NCBI GenBank assembly: GCA_036571765.1
Contig: BROE01000003.1
Coordinates: forward strand, 16,113,452 to 16,177,451
Direction: 5' to 3'
DNA: 64,000 nt
From: Plecoglossus altivelis
Taxonomy: Eukaryota; Chordata; Actinopteri; Osmeriformes; Plecoglossidae
A program made the translations under genes and the position numbers. How positions within the stretch are numbered: position 1 is the stretch's first letter; each line of letters begins with the position of its first letter. Below, in pieces: positions 24,801 through 37,122 of the stretch. The notes below the pieces were generated by a model. The model was not told where the DNA came from, ran no database searches, and was given only the letters and a program-made list of their open reading frames with translations.

Positions 24801-26774
24801 ATTACAAGATTGCATCACTGTCGGAATTTTATTTATTTATTATACCTACTGCATTTTGTACAAAGTGCGCAATGTTTATTTCAGGTGTTTCGAAAGTCCC
24901 CGGGGCACTGTTAAACTCGCAGTTGTTGTCAGGCCACTTACGATCCTCCCAATGATTCTGATACTGACCTTCTGCCAGACAGCCATGTTTTTCATTGGCT
25001 CCTGCCTCAGATAAAGTCTGCGGATCGGCCCATCTGCCTGCTAATTGGCTCTCATTGCAAGCTGTCACAGCGCTGTGAATTGATTGGCATAAATGTCATT
25101 CATTAATAAGACATGGGGGCGAGCTCAACTTTCACGAAGACACCTGTGCTTGTGTTTCACCTGCAGGGAGCCAAGCAGGGCTAGAGAGGCAGGGAGGAAG
25201 GGAGCAGGGAGGGGAGGGGAGGGGCAGGGAGAGAGATTGAGAAGGGCAGAGCAAAATAGAGAGAGGAATTTGAGGAAACAGGTAGGTATCTGCATGTTTC
25301 CTCTGTCGTTTTGGGAGTGAAAATGGGCACCCAAATAAAATAGAGTGCTTTCATGTCTAGGTGGGGAATATATTTAGCATCCTGTCAAACTTAAAGTATT
25401 AACTGCATTTAACTGAATTTATCTCCTCAGGTTTTAGAGCCCTAAGCTGTCAAAGTGAAAACTAAATGAAAAGACGGACATGGTCAGGATTTAGGAAAAA
25501 AAAATCTAAAATTCAAAATGCACAAAAATAACTCTTTGTTATCATAAGTCATTAGTACAATTGATTGCATTGGTTGAAAAATGCTTTATTTTCAATAACT
25601 TTATATTTCTCTATTGTAAAGTCCCCCAGAGGCAGAGAGAAAGGCAGAGCGGGCTAAGAAAATGTTGACTCAGTCGGTATAGGGAGGGAACACAAAGACC
25701 TGATAGGAGATCTGACCATAGAATTGATAGGAACAAGTTCTCATTTACCCGTAATTGTTACCTACAGCCTATTCACCTGGAGAATAGGTCAATGAGCCAC
25801 ACACACACTGGCACTCGCTTGTAACATTGGGGCTGTATAAAAGCAATTACCTCCGCTAAAGCTGTTACAGTCAGACAAAGCTAAAAGTGAAGCTCTCTTG
25901 ACATTAAAACGATCACATCAAGTACTATGCCAGTGCAACCCAAGACAGTTTTAACGCATGTGTATTTGAGTCATTTTGCTTTTAATGAATCTCAATGTCT
26001 TATATCTCAATGGCGCAGTATTAAACTATGACTGCGGTAATCATTACCAATGCTGTCACTCATTTACGCAATGGGAATGCTTCTTAAAGCATAAAAGCAT
26101 ACATTCACATTTTATACACTTATCAGATGCTTTTTGCAACAGATGTCTTTAAACAGCAGGGGTTCACTATTGCCATGGAAACTTACAGAAATCCTCAGTT
26201 TGGGGTGCGGTTACCCCTCCTCCAGCCCACCTGTTGACCCAGCAAAGGTCCTTATTTAACCTTTCACCTTCTTTTGAAGTCTCCATTTAAATAAGCAAGA
26301 TGCCTCTTACGAATGGCCGCACCAATCAAAACATACATGAGGAAGTGAATGTGCAAAAAAATGACCTTTGATCTCTATATAATTTTGTGGAGAGTGTATT
26401 GACGTCTCTTACCTTCACCTTGATCATGATGTCATACTCCCCTGTGTACTCAAGGTTTTATATGGATTTATATCAATGATTCTTAAGTTGGATCCACTGA
26501 AGGAGAATGAATGTCCATGTCGGATTTGGACAGTTTAAAAAAAGGTATTCGAACAAATGTTGGCAGTAGAAGTCAATGTAGCGATACGGATCTACTGAAC
26601 CTCTCCAAACCTCCCCAAGGAACATTTCTGAAGTACCAAGTGCATTTTGATTTCAGAACTATTCAGTATAGTTGGTTTGAGTTGCGGTGGACACCCATTG
26701 GACAAGTGATGTGCTGTGTTTTTTCTTCTCTGAGTGTGTATGTGCACCTAGCTGTGCGTGTGTGTGCACCTAGC

Positions 26775-26808
<34 letters not shown>

Positions 26809-28644
26809 GGCGTATATCCACTCACGCGTGTCTGTCCTTGGACACTTGCACATGAGCAGTTCAGATCACTTCCTTATTGCCCCTTGGTTGCTCCAGTTAG
26901 TCTTAATCTAATGTCTTACCAAGTCAGTATCATGTAGATTTTCTCCTTAGCACAAGAGGACGGACTCTATCTTTAGCACTAACAGGCTTTTCTTTGGACT
27001 GTGGAAATGATGTCATGGATGTCATTTGTCTAAAGTGCCGCTCATAAAACTCTTTCTTCTTGACCATACAGAGCAGCGCAAGAAATACTCTAACTCCAAT
27101 GTTATAATGCAGGAGACGTCCCAATACCATGTGGAGGTGAGTTCACTCCTCTCTCGTTATTTATGGAATCCAAGTGTGATGCTTAGACGACTGTTGCTCA
27201 CGTGTCCTTCGACCATTTAAAGTTGAGATTGTCTCGGACTTCTTTAATAGAAGTACAGATCCGCGAACGCAGAGGTTGGTGGTCAGGTTAATGTTTAATT
27301 GTCTCCAGATAGACTGTGTGGTAAACAAAAGAAGAAGCCATCATTCCAGAAGAGTTCAACATACCATGGATATGTTGAAGTCCAGGGCTTGGGAGATTTG
27401 AGTCAGGAAGAGAGCTCTTTGCACTGCCGAGTTGAAATTATTACTGTGTACACTTGATGTTCAGACTTCATTGAATACCTGAAATATCACTCTTTCCTTA
27501 GTTGAGGCTAAAAAGGAGTAGGTTGAAGTTGAAACGTATTAATTCCCTACCCCTTTTAATATCCAAACAAGGATCAGTATAATAGACACTGACAACCCTT
27601 TAATATGTATATTAGTAGTAATGAATAACATACATATTTGGGAAACACACACACACAGACACAAGTATATTCACAAGCACCTTTTGTATATTAAGTGCCT
27701 TTATGAATGGGTTTAGGGTGGCAAACATGGGAGACAAAAATCCAGTAATCGAAAAACTAGAATGAACCCATGAAGAAGTTTTTTTAAAGTGTAGTGTCAA
27801 CTGATCCATCTCCCTCCATGTTCAACATCCCTCAGTGTCTCTCTGTCTCTCTCCTCTCAGCATCTCTCCACCTTCATGATGGACAAGGCAGAATCCATCG
27901 CAACGGTGGATGACGCCATCAAAAAGCTGACCCTCCTGGACTCCAAAGACAAGATCTGGACCCAGGAGATGTTGCTGCAGGTCAGCGACAAGGCTGTCCG
28001 CTTGCTGGACTGTGACACGCAGGTACGCCTTCATTTTCTTTCCATTCCGTGCCTCTTAATCTATTTGAACTGTTAACCATGAATAAAGAGCACAGTGCTG
28101 TATTGCTCTTGATAGCCCTACCATCTGACTTACTGGTAAATGACTAGATGGCGAGTAAGTGGCACGGTAGTGGTTATCTGTTCAAACACATGACAACGGC
28201 TAGTTCAAATAACCCCACCAGACCGAAGGTCAATGCAGGGTTGGCATCGCACCATGCGCTATTCAACCTCAATTCAAAAGGTTTTAAAGCTGGATTGGAT
28301 TGCATGTAGGTTTATTGCATAGTGATCATCTCCGACAGCACTCTGTCAATAATACTATTGTTTTGTAACCAATGCATTGCATTTAGACCTTTAGCCTTTA
28401 AAGTTTCGATTACTGTATCTTTCCATTTATTTGGTCTCTCACTCTCTCACTCTCTCTCTTCTCTCTCTCTCTCTCTCACTCTCTCTCTCTTCTCTCTCGC
28501 TCTCCTCTCTCTCTCTCTTCTCTCTCGCTCTCCTCTCTTTCTCTCTCTCTCTTCTCTCTTTCTCTCTCTCTCTTCTCTCTCGCTCTCCTCTCTCTCTCTC
28601 TTCTCTCTCGCTCTCCTCTCTTTCTCTCTCTCTCTTCTCTCTCG

Positions 28645-28691
<47 letters not shown>

Positions 28692-31600
28692 CTCTCTCTC
28701 TGTCTGTCTTCTTCCCATTCTTTTTTTTTTGCTTTCCTGCCCCCTGCTCTCTACCTTTCCAGGAAGAGTTGGAAAACTTCCCCCTCTCAACCATTCACCA
28801 CAGTCAGACGGTGTTGAATCAGACGCGCTACCCGTCTGTGCTGCTGCTGGTGTGTCAGGACAGCGAGCAGCACAGGCCGGACATCCACTTCTTCCACTGC
28901 GACGAGGTGGAGGTGAGTCCCTGTGGTTGTTGTTAGGCCCTGGAGCAAGACCCACACACTGGAGGGCGCGCTCTCTCTCTAAAGGTGTTTTCCTTCTGTT
29001 GTCCCAGGCTGAGATGGTCCACGCAGACATAGACAGCGCCCTGGGTGACAACAAGCACGGAAAGAAAATGCGTCCGCAGACATTGAAGTGAGTGCTGTTG
29101 TTCCCAGAGCGACCGGCCTGTGTGTGCACACTCCCAGTTGTCAGTTTAATGATAGATGACGCCGCTCCTTTCCCCCCGCCCTCAGGGTAAACCAGGAAAA
29201 AATGAAACGGCATCGAGAAACTATCATCCCTCCTTCGGCCCCCAAGGGCCCAGCGCCAGGGGGGAAGGGGCGAGTGGCTGCCATGAACATGAAGGGTGAG
29301 CCGGCCCGCCCACCACACACATCCCGACAGAATGACTCCTGACCCACAGGCAAAAACTGAAGCGTGCAGGTTCTCCTAACACTTCTGTACGTTACTAACG
29401 ACTTCCTGTCAACTGCTGCGGCTGGCTCTGTGTGCCCAGATGTAGAGAGGCGAGGCTCAGCACAGCAGGACGCCGAGTCGCACGACAAGCTGGCTCAGCG
29501 CATTGAGAAGGACGTGGTGAGTCTCTCCATGTTTTTGGCGATTCGTCTTTATCGGCATCGGAATCGTTCTGCTCATCTATGGGGATGTTATTTTTTTGAA
29601 ATCACCTCTTTGTCTTCTCTCTCTCTCTCTCCGTCTGCTTGCCCACTGTTTTGTCCATTTGTTTTTTTCTCGACAGCAAATCCTCAACAGCGCCCTGGAC
29701 GACATCGAGATCTTTGTGGCGCGGCTGCAGAAAGCGGCCGAGGCGTTCTCTCAGCTAAACCAGCGCAACAAGAGTAAGAAGAATAAGAAGAAAGGACCAG
29801 CAGGTCTGTCTCCCTTTCTTCTCTATGCGGTGAAAACATCTCCGTGGAACAATACAGTCGTTATTGTCCACTGTCTTTTCTCTGCCCTGGTTTGACCAAT
29901 CCGCTTCTCAGGCTTAGCATCGCACCTTTCAGTCTTGGTGTGCGTGCAGCTGATTGGTCAACGAATAAGGCTTGCTGGATGTCTGTGTTTTTGCTGCAAA
30001 ACGTGCAAGACTACTGTCCTACTGAGCTGACTAGTGTGGAGGTGTAACTCTGGAGGCCGTGTGTGGTGATTGCTGTTTCTCTAACCTCCTTGTTGACAGA
30101 GGGCATGCTGACCCTGAGAGCTAAGCCTCCCTCTGAGGCTGAGTTCATCGATAGCCTCCAGAAACTGAAGCTGGCCTTTAACCTGCTGGTAAGTTCCCCC
30201 TTGTTCCGCCGCTTGCCGCTTGTGGACTGTCGTCGCCTTGTGAACTGGCTTTGACACTAGTTTGGATTTGCTCCCCTCGCAGGCTAAACTGAAGAAGCAC
30301 ATCCAGAATCCGAGTGCATCTGAGCTGGTTCACTTTCTCTTCGGCCCCCTGGAGCTGGTAAGTCACCACCGGGCCCGTATGTGTTGCGTTGCAGCCCAAG
30401 TGTCGTAATCATGTTGTTGAATGACGATTCTAGAAATTATGTCAATTGTTTGTTTGTTTTATTTTTATTTTTTACAAATGGGTAAGTTTGTGTTTGGCGA
30501 TACAAAATCACATGTTAAAAGATTACTCTTTTTTACAAACTGTGTATGGCACTGCAATACTTCTATTCAAGTATATTTTCATTCAACAATCAGTAGGCGT
30601 TGAAAGAATGAGGACCGATTGGACATCATACAGCCTACATTCCCTCTATTGTTTTCCATGATGTGCCACACCTACAGTCATCACAATGCTTTTCAACACT
30701 AACCAGACCGGAGCTATGTGGTTTGTAGCTCCACTGCAGGTGCAGCCAAACTTACGTAATGATGATTGAAAATTCCCTACCACAGGCTAGCCTATGAACC
30801 GATGGAAATGTTACCCAGAGGGTGACATTTGGTTAGGCTGCAAAGATGAAAAGGAACAGGATGGAAACTGAAATGCTTGTTGTACGTTTCTGAAACTCCA
30901 ACTTGATCACAACATGAAATTCCTCTGGTTATCCTAGGTATCTTGTTGTTACTGTTTTAGGCCTGGAATGCCCTTGACTTACCCAGATATTTCCCAGAGA
31001 GGAAACACAAAGATCTTTCCAGCATCCCTTCAGCAGACCTTCTCTCAGCCCGGACTTGGCGTTCCAACATCCGACCGCCGTTATCTTCCGTAACTCTTGA
31101 CCGGTGCGTGTTTGTGACCCGCAGGTGTTGCAGAGCTGCGGCAGTCCTGAGCTGCCTCGCTCCGTCATCTCCCCTCACCTCTCCAGAGACACGGTGGATT
31201 TCCTCAGAGGCCACCTCTCCCCTAAAGAGATGACCATCTTTGAGCTACTCGGAGATGGCTGGACTAGACCCAGGTAACACCTGGTCCCAGCTAGACCGCT
31301 GTACGACCTGTCGGAGGAGGGAGGGTCATCTGGGTCACATGACACCTGGTCCCAGGTGTTAAACTGTCAAATGTTTTGCGACTGTGTTGGTTTGAATGAG
31401 ATCTTATCCAATAGGACATGCAGAACTTTTAGGAAATGTTCCGTATGAACGGTCAATGTGTTGCCTGTTTAGGGATAACTCTAAGTCACATGGTCTATGT
31501 CTCTGTGCAGGTCGGACTGGCCCAGAGAGCAGTGTGCCCCCCCTTACTACCCTAAGTTTCGGAACGGCTGGGAGCCCCCGGCGGAGCTGTTCAGGACATC

Positions 31601-33506
31601 GCCGTGGGAGACGGAGTGTGTAGGGCCCCCCCTGTCCCCTACTGGTCCCAGCTACAGGAAACCCTCAGAGGAGGTGGGAGGCAGGAGACGAGGCTTCTAG
31701 TCCTTTTAAGTTTCTCTGATTGTTTCTCTTCTCGGTTGTAGCTTGGTCATAGGTTCTCACGCAGCCTTTGTGTCTTTTCTCGCTCAGTTCTACGGAACTC
31801 AATCGTCCAGCTCATCCAATGGGTGAGTGGAATGGCATAGTTTATTTTACCACAGCTTGCTGATAACCAATGTCCTCCCCTTCGCATTCGCGTGTCATGT
31901 GACCCAGATGACCCTCCCTCCCCCGGCAGGTCGTACAACGGTCTAGCTTCCCCTCGGAAATACGCCAAGATACGCTACCACTTTGTGGCCCGTAACGCCA
32001 ACGAGCTGTCGGTACTGCAGGACGAGGTCCTTGAGGTACAGCAGGGGTGGAGTTGGGGTGGGGGGGGCTGGATAACACTTTGGACTTGGTCGCTGTGGGA
32101 ACACAGACGGCACAGGAATCCGTACCGAGAGATCACCAGAATACGTTTAGCGATGACCTTTAACGAAAGACAATGACCCGGGGCGTTTCCCGTGGGGCTT
32201 CGCAGGTGATCGAGGACGACAAGCAGTGGTGGAAGCTGAGGAACCGCAGCGGTCAGGCAGGATACGTCCCGTACAACATCCTAGACGTGGTGAAGCTGGA
32301 GGAGCCACACCCCTCGATGGAGCCTCTCTACAGCCAGGTGATCCTCTGACCACACAGCCAGAGACAGACTCGTATTCCTTCACACACACTCTGTCTTTGA
32401 AGATATGGAATATGACATCTCTTGTCTTTCCCCTCCTGCTACGTTTTCCTTCCCTGCCTATTTCTTACGTTTGTGCCTGTGCGCTTGCATACGCACGTTG
32501 ATCTGCGTGTGTAAACGTGTGCGTCTGTGTGTCCCCAGCCTGGACATCACTCCAGTTCATTGGGCCACGGGGAAAGCTTTGACATGGCCCGTCCAAACCA
32601 CTGTGAGTACAATTACCTGCTATTACCTTTCATCAGCGCACGTCACAACATTCACTTCCAAAGACTTTGGTGTTCTTGTGAAGTAACACGAGCACAGCAC
32701 CGGACGGCGTGCATGTGAACAGCTCTGGTTGTCATCTAGCCGGCGCCAATCACAGCCTTCGGTAACAATCTCTGACGTCTCCGCATCGCTCCGCAGCATC
32801 TTGGTCTCACCCCATGGATGAGGTCAACGACGAGCTTCTGAAGATGATCACCGCTGACAAGACTCAGCCACCGGGTCGCAAATTCCGCGTTGAGCGCCCC
32901 TCCAGCAGCACTGTGCCACTCACCTTTGACTCCGATTCCCAGCAAGTCACCGCCTGGCTCAACTCCAAGGGGTTTTCCAAACCGTGAGTCATTCTAGTTC
33001 TCGCATCACTGGTTGGGTGTTGGCGTTGCAGACTGTGCTGTTGTTTGAGCGGTTCATGAATCTGAAACGTGTCTCTGTGTTTGTCTGCGGTTCTGTAGGA
33101 CTGTGGAGTGTCTGGGGATCTTAACAGGGGCTCAGCTCTTCTCTCTGAATAAGGAGGAGCTGAAGGCCGTGTGTGGGGATGAGGGGTCTCGTGTCTACAG
33201 CCAGGTCACTGTGCAGAAAGCTCAGCTCGAGGTGAGTCATACACACACACACACACACACACACAGAAACACACGCACAGAAACACACACACACAGAGAA
33301 ACACACACACAGAAACACACACACAGAAACACACACACACACACAGAAACATACATGCCCAGCTGAAAACATGACAGGAAGTTGTGTCCTATTGTTAATT
33401 CTGATCTAAATTGAATTTCCATTTACAGAAGACTAATGGCGAAACGGAACTTGAACAGATCATGAAAGAGAGAAAAATTAAGATTGGGTCATCCAGCTTG
33501 GAGTGA
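21558..33506 (+). CDS. eps8l2: EPS8-like 2 actin-regulatory adaptor
   Basis: Twenty coding exons join in phase to 687 codons plus stop (human EPS8L2 about 715). Exons: 21558-21592, 22069-22115, 27072-27136, 27861-28022, 28763-28912, 29008-29087, 29186-29295, 29440-29516, 29677-29803, 30100-30188, 30283-30357, 31125-31273, 31511-31673, 31788-31822, 31930-32035, 32206-32337, 32539-32602, 32797-32983, 33099-33231, 33429-33506. An N-terminal PTB domain (about 30-175; YSNSNVIMQETSQYHVE) is followed by a helical linker. The SH3 domain (about 464-520) shows ANELSVLQDEVLEV, WWKLRN and GYVPYNIL. The C-terminal SAM-like actin-binding region (about 590-660) holds LGILTGAQLFSLNKEELKAV. The family links receptor and Rac signalling to actin bundling; EPS8L2 acts in stereocilia. 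The start MSVLRPQ sits in an exon with its own upstream acceptor, so 5' noncoding exons exist. The linker (NGVTRSDSKLSAKALYEQRK) matches EPS8L2 better than EPS8 or EPS8L1. Confidence 0.95.
22655..22770 (+). repeat. Probable interspersed repeat fragment
   Basis: An A-rich stretch contains AATTTATTTATTGAGGACTT and then ACAAAGTGTTTCATAACA. This resembles the common fish dispersed-repeat pattern TTTATTTATATAGC...CAAAGTGCTTTACA. No target-site duplication could be fixed, so the family is not named. Confidence 0.35.
22913..22985. repeat. (TG)n-type degenerate microsatellite
   Basis: Interrupted GTGTGT/GTTTGT repeats within eps8l2 intron 2. Confidence 0.75.
26735..26813. repeat. (TG)n microsatellite with duplicated GCACCTAGCTG block
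   Basis: The segment GTGTGCACCTAGCTGTG occurs twice before a pure (TG)n run at about 26777-26802, in eps8l2 intron 2. Confidence 0.75.
28155..28300 (+). repeat. Possible tRNA-derived SINE remnant
   Basis: GGCACGGTAGTGGTTATCTGTTC resembles a tRNA 5' half with an A-box, and TAGTTCAAATAACC about 30 bases later resembles a B-box. The downstream sequence is not recognised. This is degenerate and uncertain. It lies in eps8l2 intron 4. Confidence 0.3.
28436..28702. repeat. (CT)n microsatellite upstream of eps8l2 exon 5
   Basis: About 265 bp of CTCTCT with interspersed TTCTCTCTCGCTCTCCTCTC higher-order units. It ends about 60 bp before the exon 5 acceptor and lengthens the pyrimidine region of that intron. 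Long Ser/Leu or Arg/Glu frames on either strand are artefacts. Confidence 0.95.
31277..31355. repeat. Inverted templated insertion in eps8l2 intron 12
   Basis: Bases 31290-31343 are the reverse complement of 31894-31947 (51 of 54 positions, no gaps, all three differences transitions). The copy is bracketed by the direct repeat ACACCTGGTCCCAG (31277-31290 and 31342-31355). The source segment spans the exon 15 splice acceptor, so this intron holds an antisense copy of a splice site. The structure fits a template-switch or repair-mediated insertion. Confidence 0.9.
31894..31947. repeat. Source arm of the inverted repeat, across the exon 15 acceptor
   Basis: Contains the last 36 bases of eps8l2 intron 14 and the first 18 bases of exon 15, just upstream of the SH3-coding sequence. 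It can pair with 31290-31343 in the pre-mRNA, looping out exons 13 and 14. Confidence 0.9.
33239..33349. repeat. (CA)n microsatellite in the last eps8l2 intron
   Basis: ACACAC runs with repeated ACAGAAAC interruptions, beginning just after the exon 19 donor and filling more than half of the 197-bp intron. Confidence 0.95.
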
Positions 33507-34382
33507 CAGCCTTGCTCTTACTTTCGACCAATCACCGCCCTTCAACGCTGGTCACCATCCAACCAGTCCAGCCTATTCGGAAACAGTCCCTCCCCCTAAA
33601 AGTCCATCAACAGCAGCTTTTTGTCAGAAAATCTAGAGTAACGTTGGCCTATCCTCAAAAGTTGTAATATGCATTTTTAATTGTATATTTATTTATATTT
33701 CAAATTCATGTGTATTTTTTATTTTTTCTTCAGTTATTTTCTGAACTGTTGCTTTCTGTTATTTTGTCAGAAAATACATCTGGATATTTGCACAATATGA
33801 CGTGTGCACTGCATGAAAGAGAATATTTTAATTGGAAAACTTATTAGTGCATGAGGGAATGTGTGTGTGTATATACTGTGTGTGTGTGTGTGCGTGACTG
33901 CAGGGAAATGATCACTTAATAATGTCTTCAATACATTTGTTTACTTGATAGCAGCATAACAATCTTATTCTCTGTGCCACACTATATGAAATACTCTTTT
34001 ATATATGTAATGAATCAGTTTGATAATGCCTCAGAATGTGTACAGTTCCTGTACAAGTGCAATCATACCTTCATGCATGATAAATGTTGTTTGTTGCATC
34101 AAAGATTTTTTTTTGTTTTTATAATCCGGTTAACGCATCTACACAATTAAATGTTCTTTGTAATTACAATTATATCATACACATATGTATTAGTTAACCG
34201 TGATAAACATATTTCAGTGTAATCACATTAACGTGACAACAGTGCTTTGCATGTGCTATCTGTAGGCTAAAATATAAAGGTTACTTTATAAAGCAATTGT
34301 CAGTCAGAGCTAATTAATGATATTACTGTATTGTCCTTTTGATAAATGTTTGAAACTCATTCATTTTAAGACAACACCAGAG

Positions 34383-34600
34383 AATAAACAATTACTCCAG
34401 TTTTGGACAAATATAAATGCAATCCAATACCTTTTTCATGGATATGTTAAATTAGTTCACAAGGTTGTGTAAATACAAATAAGGGATTGAGATTGAACGG
34501 TCGTAATAAAAAATAAAGAGTACTTGCTACATATCTATGCATAATGTACTTATTCTTGCTTTTCAAAAATAGTATCTTTTTGTCTTCCTGTTTTATTAAA
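34383..34600 (+). terminator. Candidate eps8l2 polyadenylation signals
   Basis: AATAAA occurs at 34383-34388, 34505-34510 and 34512-34517, and ATTAAA at 34595-34600, giving a 3' UTR of about 0.9-1.1 kb after the stop at 33506. The stretch 33507-34600 is AT-rich and noncoding, as expected for a 3' UTR. Confidence 0.5.
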
Positions 34601-37083
34601 GAGCAATTCTTGGAACAGTTTAAACTGAGTTGACAAAAATCCTTCAGCAGAACAAATAACTTCAGTGCTCAAATCAAGGTTTAAACAGGTAACATTTCAA
34701 AATATTTCAATAACCTGTTTTTACGAACAGTCTTCTTGATAATGACCTCTCTTAACAAACAGAAAGAATCACACTAAACAGACAAAACAAATCAGAGAGA
34801 ACATTTCCAGTTATGTGAGTCCAAACCACCAACATGCATTATGTATGAAGGAGCATGTGTAATATTATGTCCGTGTCAACTCTGACCTCACAACATACAC
34901 GAGACCCCTTCCAGATGGAAATGCTTAGAGAAAAAGCTGTTTCCGATCCAGAGCATTTACTAGAGAAGCCTGTCGGTGGTGCTGTCTGACTGCTCACAAT
35001 AGACAACTGAGTCCACTGCACCCAAGCACAGCGACATTTGCCCAAACAAGACTCCCTTTATTGCTAAAGCGTACACGTCACGGACACCAAACTTGCTATT
35101 AGTAATAGCCCACCACATATTTAATCAATGCTGTTCGTTAAGCATCTTTATACCATGGTCTGGCATAGTATCGTGACAAGAATTACGTTAGCTTATGATC
35201 ACAATAGCTTAGCGATGGCAGCCCAGTTGCGGATGTGTGAACCACAAGCAAGACGCACGTTACTTTGCCATCCCTTATTCACAAGATACAGACATGTTTA
35301 CATCATCCTCAACAAACACCAGACTTCCGACACCAATGGTTTTCAACAGCAAAGATGGACCAAACCACGAATGGTTAACTTAATGTGAAACCCCCCCAAA
35401 ACGATTACCGAATTGTCTATTTGGCATCCAACTGACCCAACAAATAGAGTCAATTATTGAACTCAACAGAAGCATGATGATAACAATGACGCAGCATAGA
35501 CTTTGTGTCTGCTGGCATCACAACGTATCCGATTCGGCACGTACGGTTATTGTTCCTTGTAACCACCAAAGAGGTTATCAGTAATGATGGACCAGGTCCA
35601 ATACCTCCTGTTCCAGCCTCCATACCCACAAGACTGGACAGAGGATCCTGATCATCGCTACACCATCTCCTGACACAAACCACAAAGACTCTAACTTGTT
35701 CTTTCTTCTTCTGCCACACCAGCAACCCAATGTGGTTACATAGTGGGCTAAAGAGGAAACGTTAGGTCATGGATGTCATTAGAGTTCGTGACAGGAAAGA
35801 TTAAATAGAGGCGTTTTATAGCTTGGAAAATGCTGCCGTTAATCACGACAATGTCGTAGAATTGACCGTACTCTTTCGCAAATATGATGTTTGACTCCAA
35901 AAGCATGTAAACAGCTTTATATACAAGAGGAAGCAGCAGCAGGAATCTGGTGCAAGGCCAGATGACCTCTAGTTACTCTGCTGTCAATTGACACAGTCAA
36001 TAAAGTGGTGGATGTGGATTAGCCAACGGACAAAGGCCTCTATTGCGGAGGAAGTTGGGCAGACAGGTATATTTCCTGGTCAAGTACTGTAGACACAACA
36101 ACAACAAAAGCCAGTGTTCCCAACCAAAAAGACCAGTGTTCATCGTACGGAGATATGTGACAAATTGTGAGTCATGAAAGATGGATTGCTCTGGTGGACA
36201 GTGATTCCACCACAGGGCAAGGTTCTGCTGAGCTACTGAAACAAGCAGCGCTGCAGCTCAAAATAGACGTTGGCACGTGTGAGCAACTCCACGGACGGCA
36301 CGGCTAATACGCAAGGACAGGATCAGGGGTTCTGTACATTTGTCTCTGAGCAGCCTCCCTCTTAGACCTTTTGAAGTGTGAGACAGTCACTGTTCAAATC
36401 TCCCCTCACGTTTGTAGTAGACATTTTCTATTTCCAAATACTTACAGACAAGGAGAGTGGTTATTACCCCAGTTTAACATTCGGTTGATGGGACACATCA
36501 AAGCCTAAGGAACTGAGTTAGCTAAAGGAGGGGAGAGAGCAGATTATTTGCTTGGTGAAGTGGGCCAATGGAAAGCTGGAAGAGAATGAAGGCTGTGTGC
36601 TGGTAGTGCAGACTGGCCTTAGAACAGGGTCAGAAAACAAAAAGGTAAGCAGGGGAGCTTGCAGACGATGAGCCGCTAACATCACCTGATAGGTGATCAA
36701 GGTCAAAGTACGTCATGACGACCATGTGACAGATTGAATTCACAGGAGGTTTTCTGCAAATGCAAAACTGTTCACAGCTTCTGCCTGCAGAAAAACGTAG
36801 CTTGCGTGAAGGGCAATGCGCTCCCCAACTCCTAGAGAAATAAGTCTGGAGTTTTCGCTACTTGACAGCTAGCATAAGTTTGACAGTAGGGCTATGGTAG
36901 GCAGGGTCCCGTTTGTTGTGAGTTGTTAAGCTGTGTGTTCCAGTGGGTCAAAGTAGAGATGTGCTCTCTGAAGGGAAGCTACACTTTCAGGAGAGAAGCG
37001 TCTCAGTGGGGAAATATGCACACAAGAAAACTAGGATAACTTTTCAAAGCCCTCAGTCCCTGGGAAATTCCACAGCCCCCCCC

Positions 37084-37122
<39 letters not shown>

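Larger units (their letters stand above)
22116..27071 (+). other. eps8l2 intron 2 (5 kb)
   Basis: The largest intron of eps8l2. I see no additional coding exon. Around 24930-25110 the sequence has a dense, repeat-free look with several ATTGG/CCAAT boxes and a GATAA motif. It may be a conserved regulatory element, but this is only an impression. A purine-rich patch lies at about 25180-25270. Confidence 0.6.

Noticed and set aside
28322..29318. Long Ser/Leu and Arg/Glu frames (204 and 280 codons) around the CT repeat
   Set aside because: They run through the (CT)n microsatellite and, on the minus strand, antisense to eps8l2 exons 5-7.
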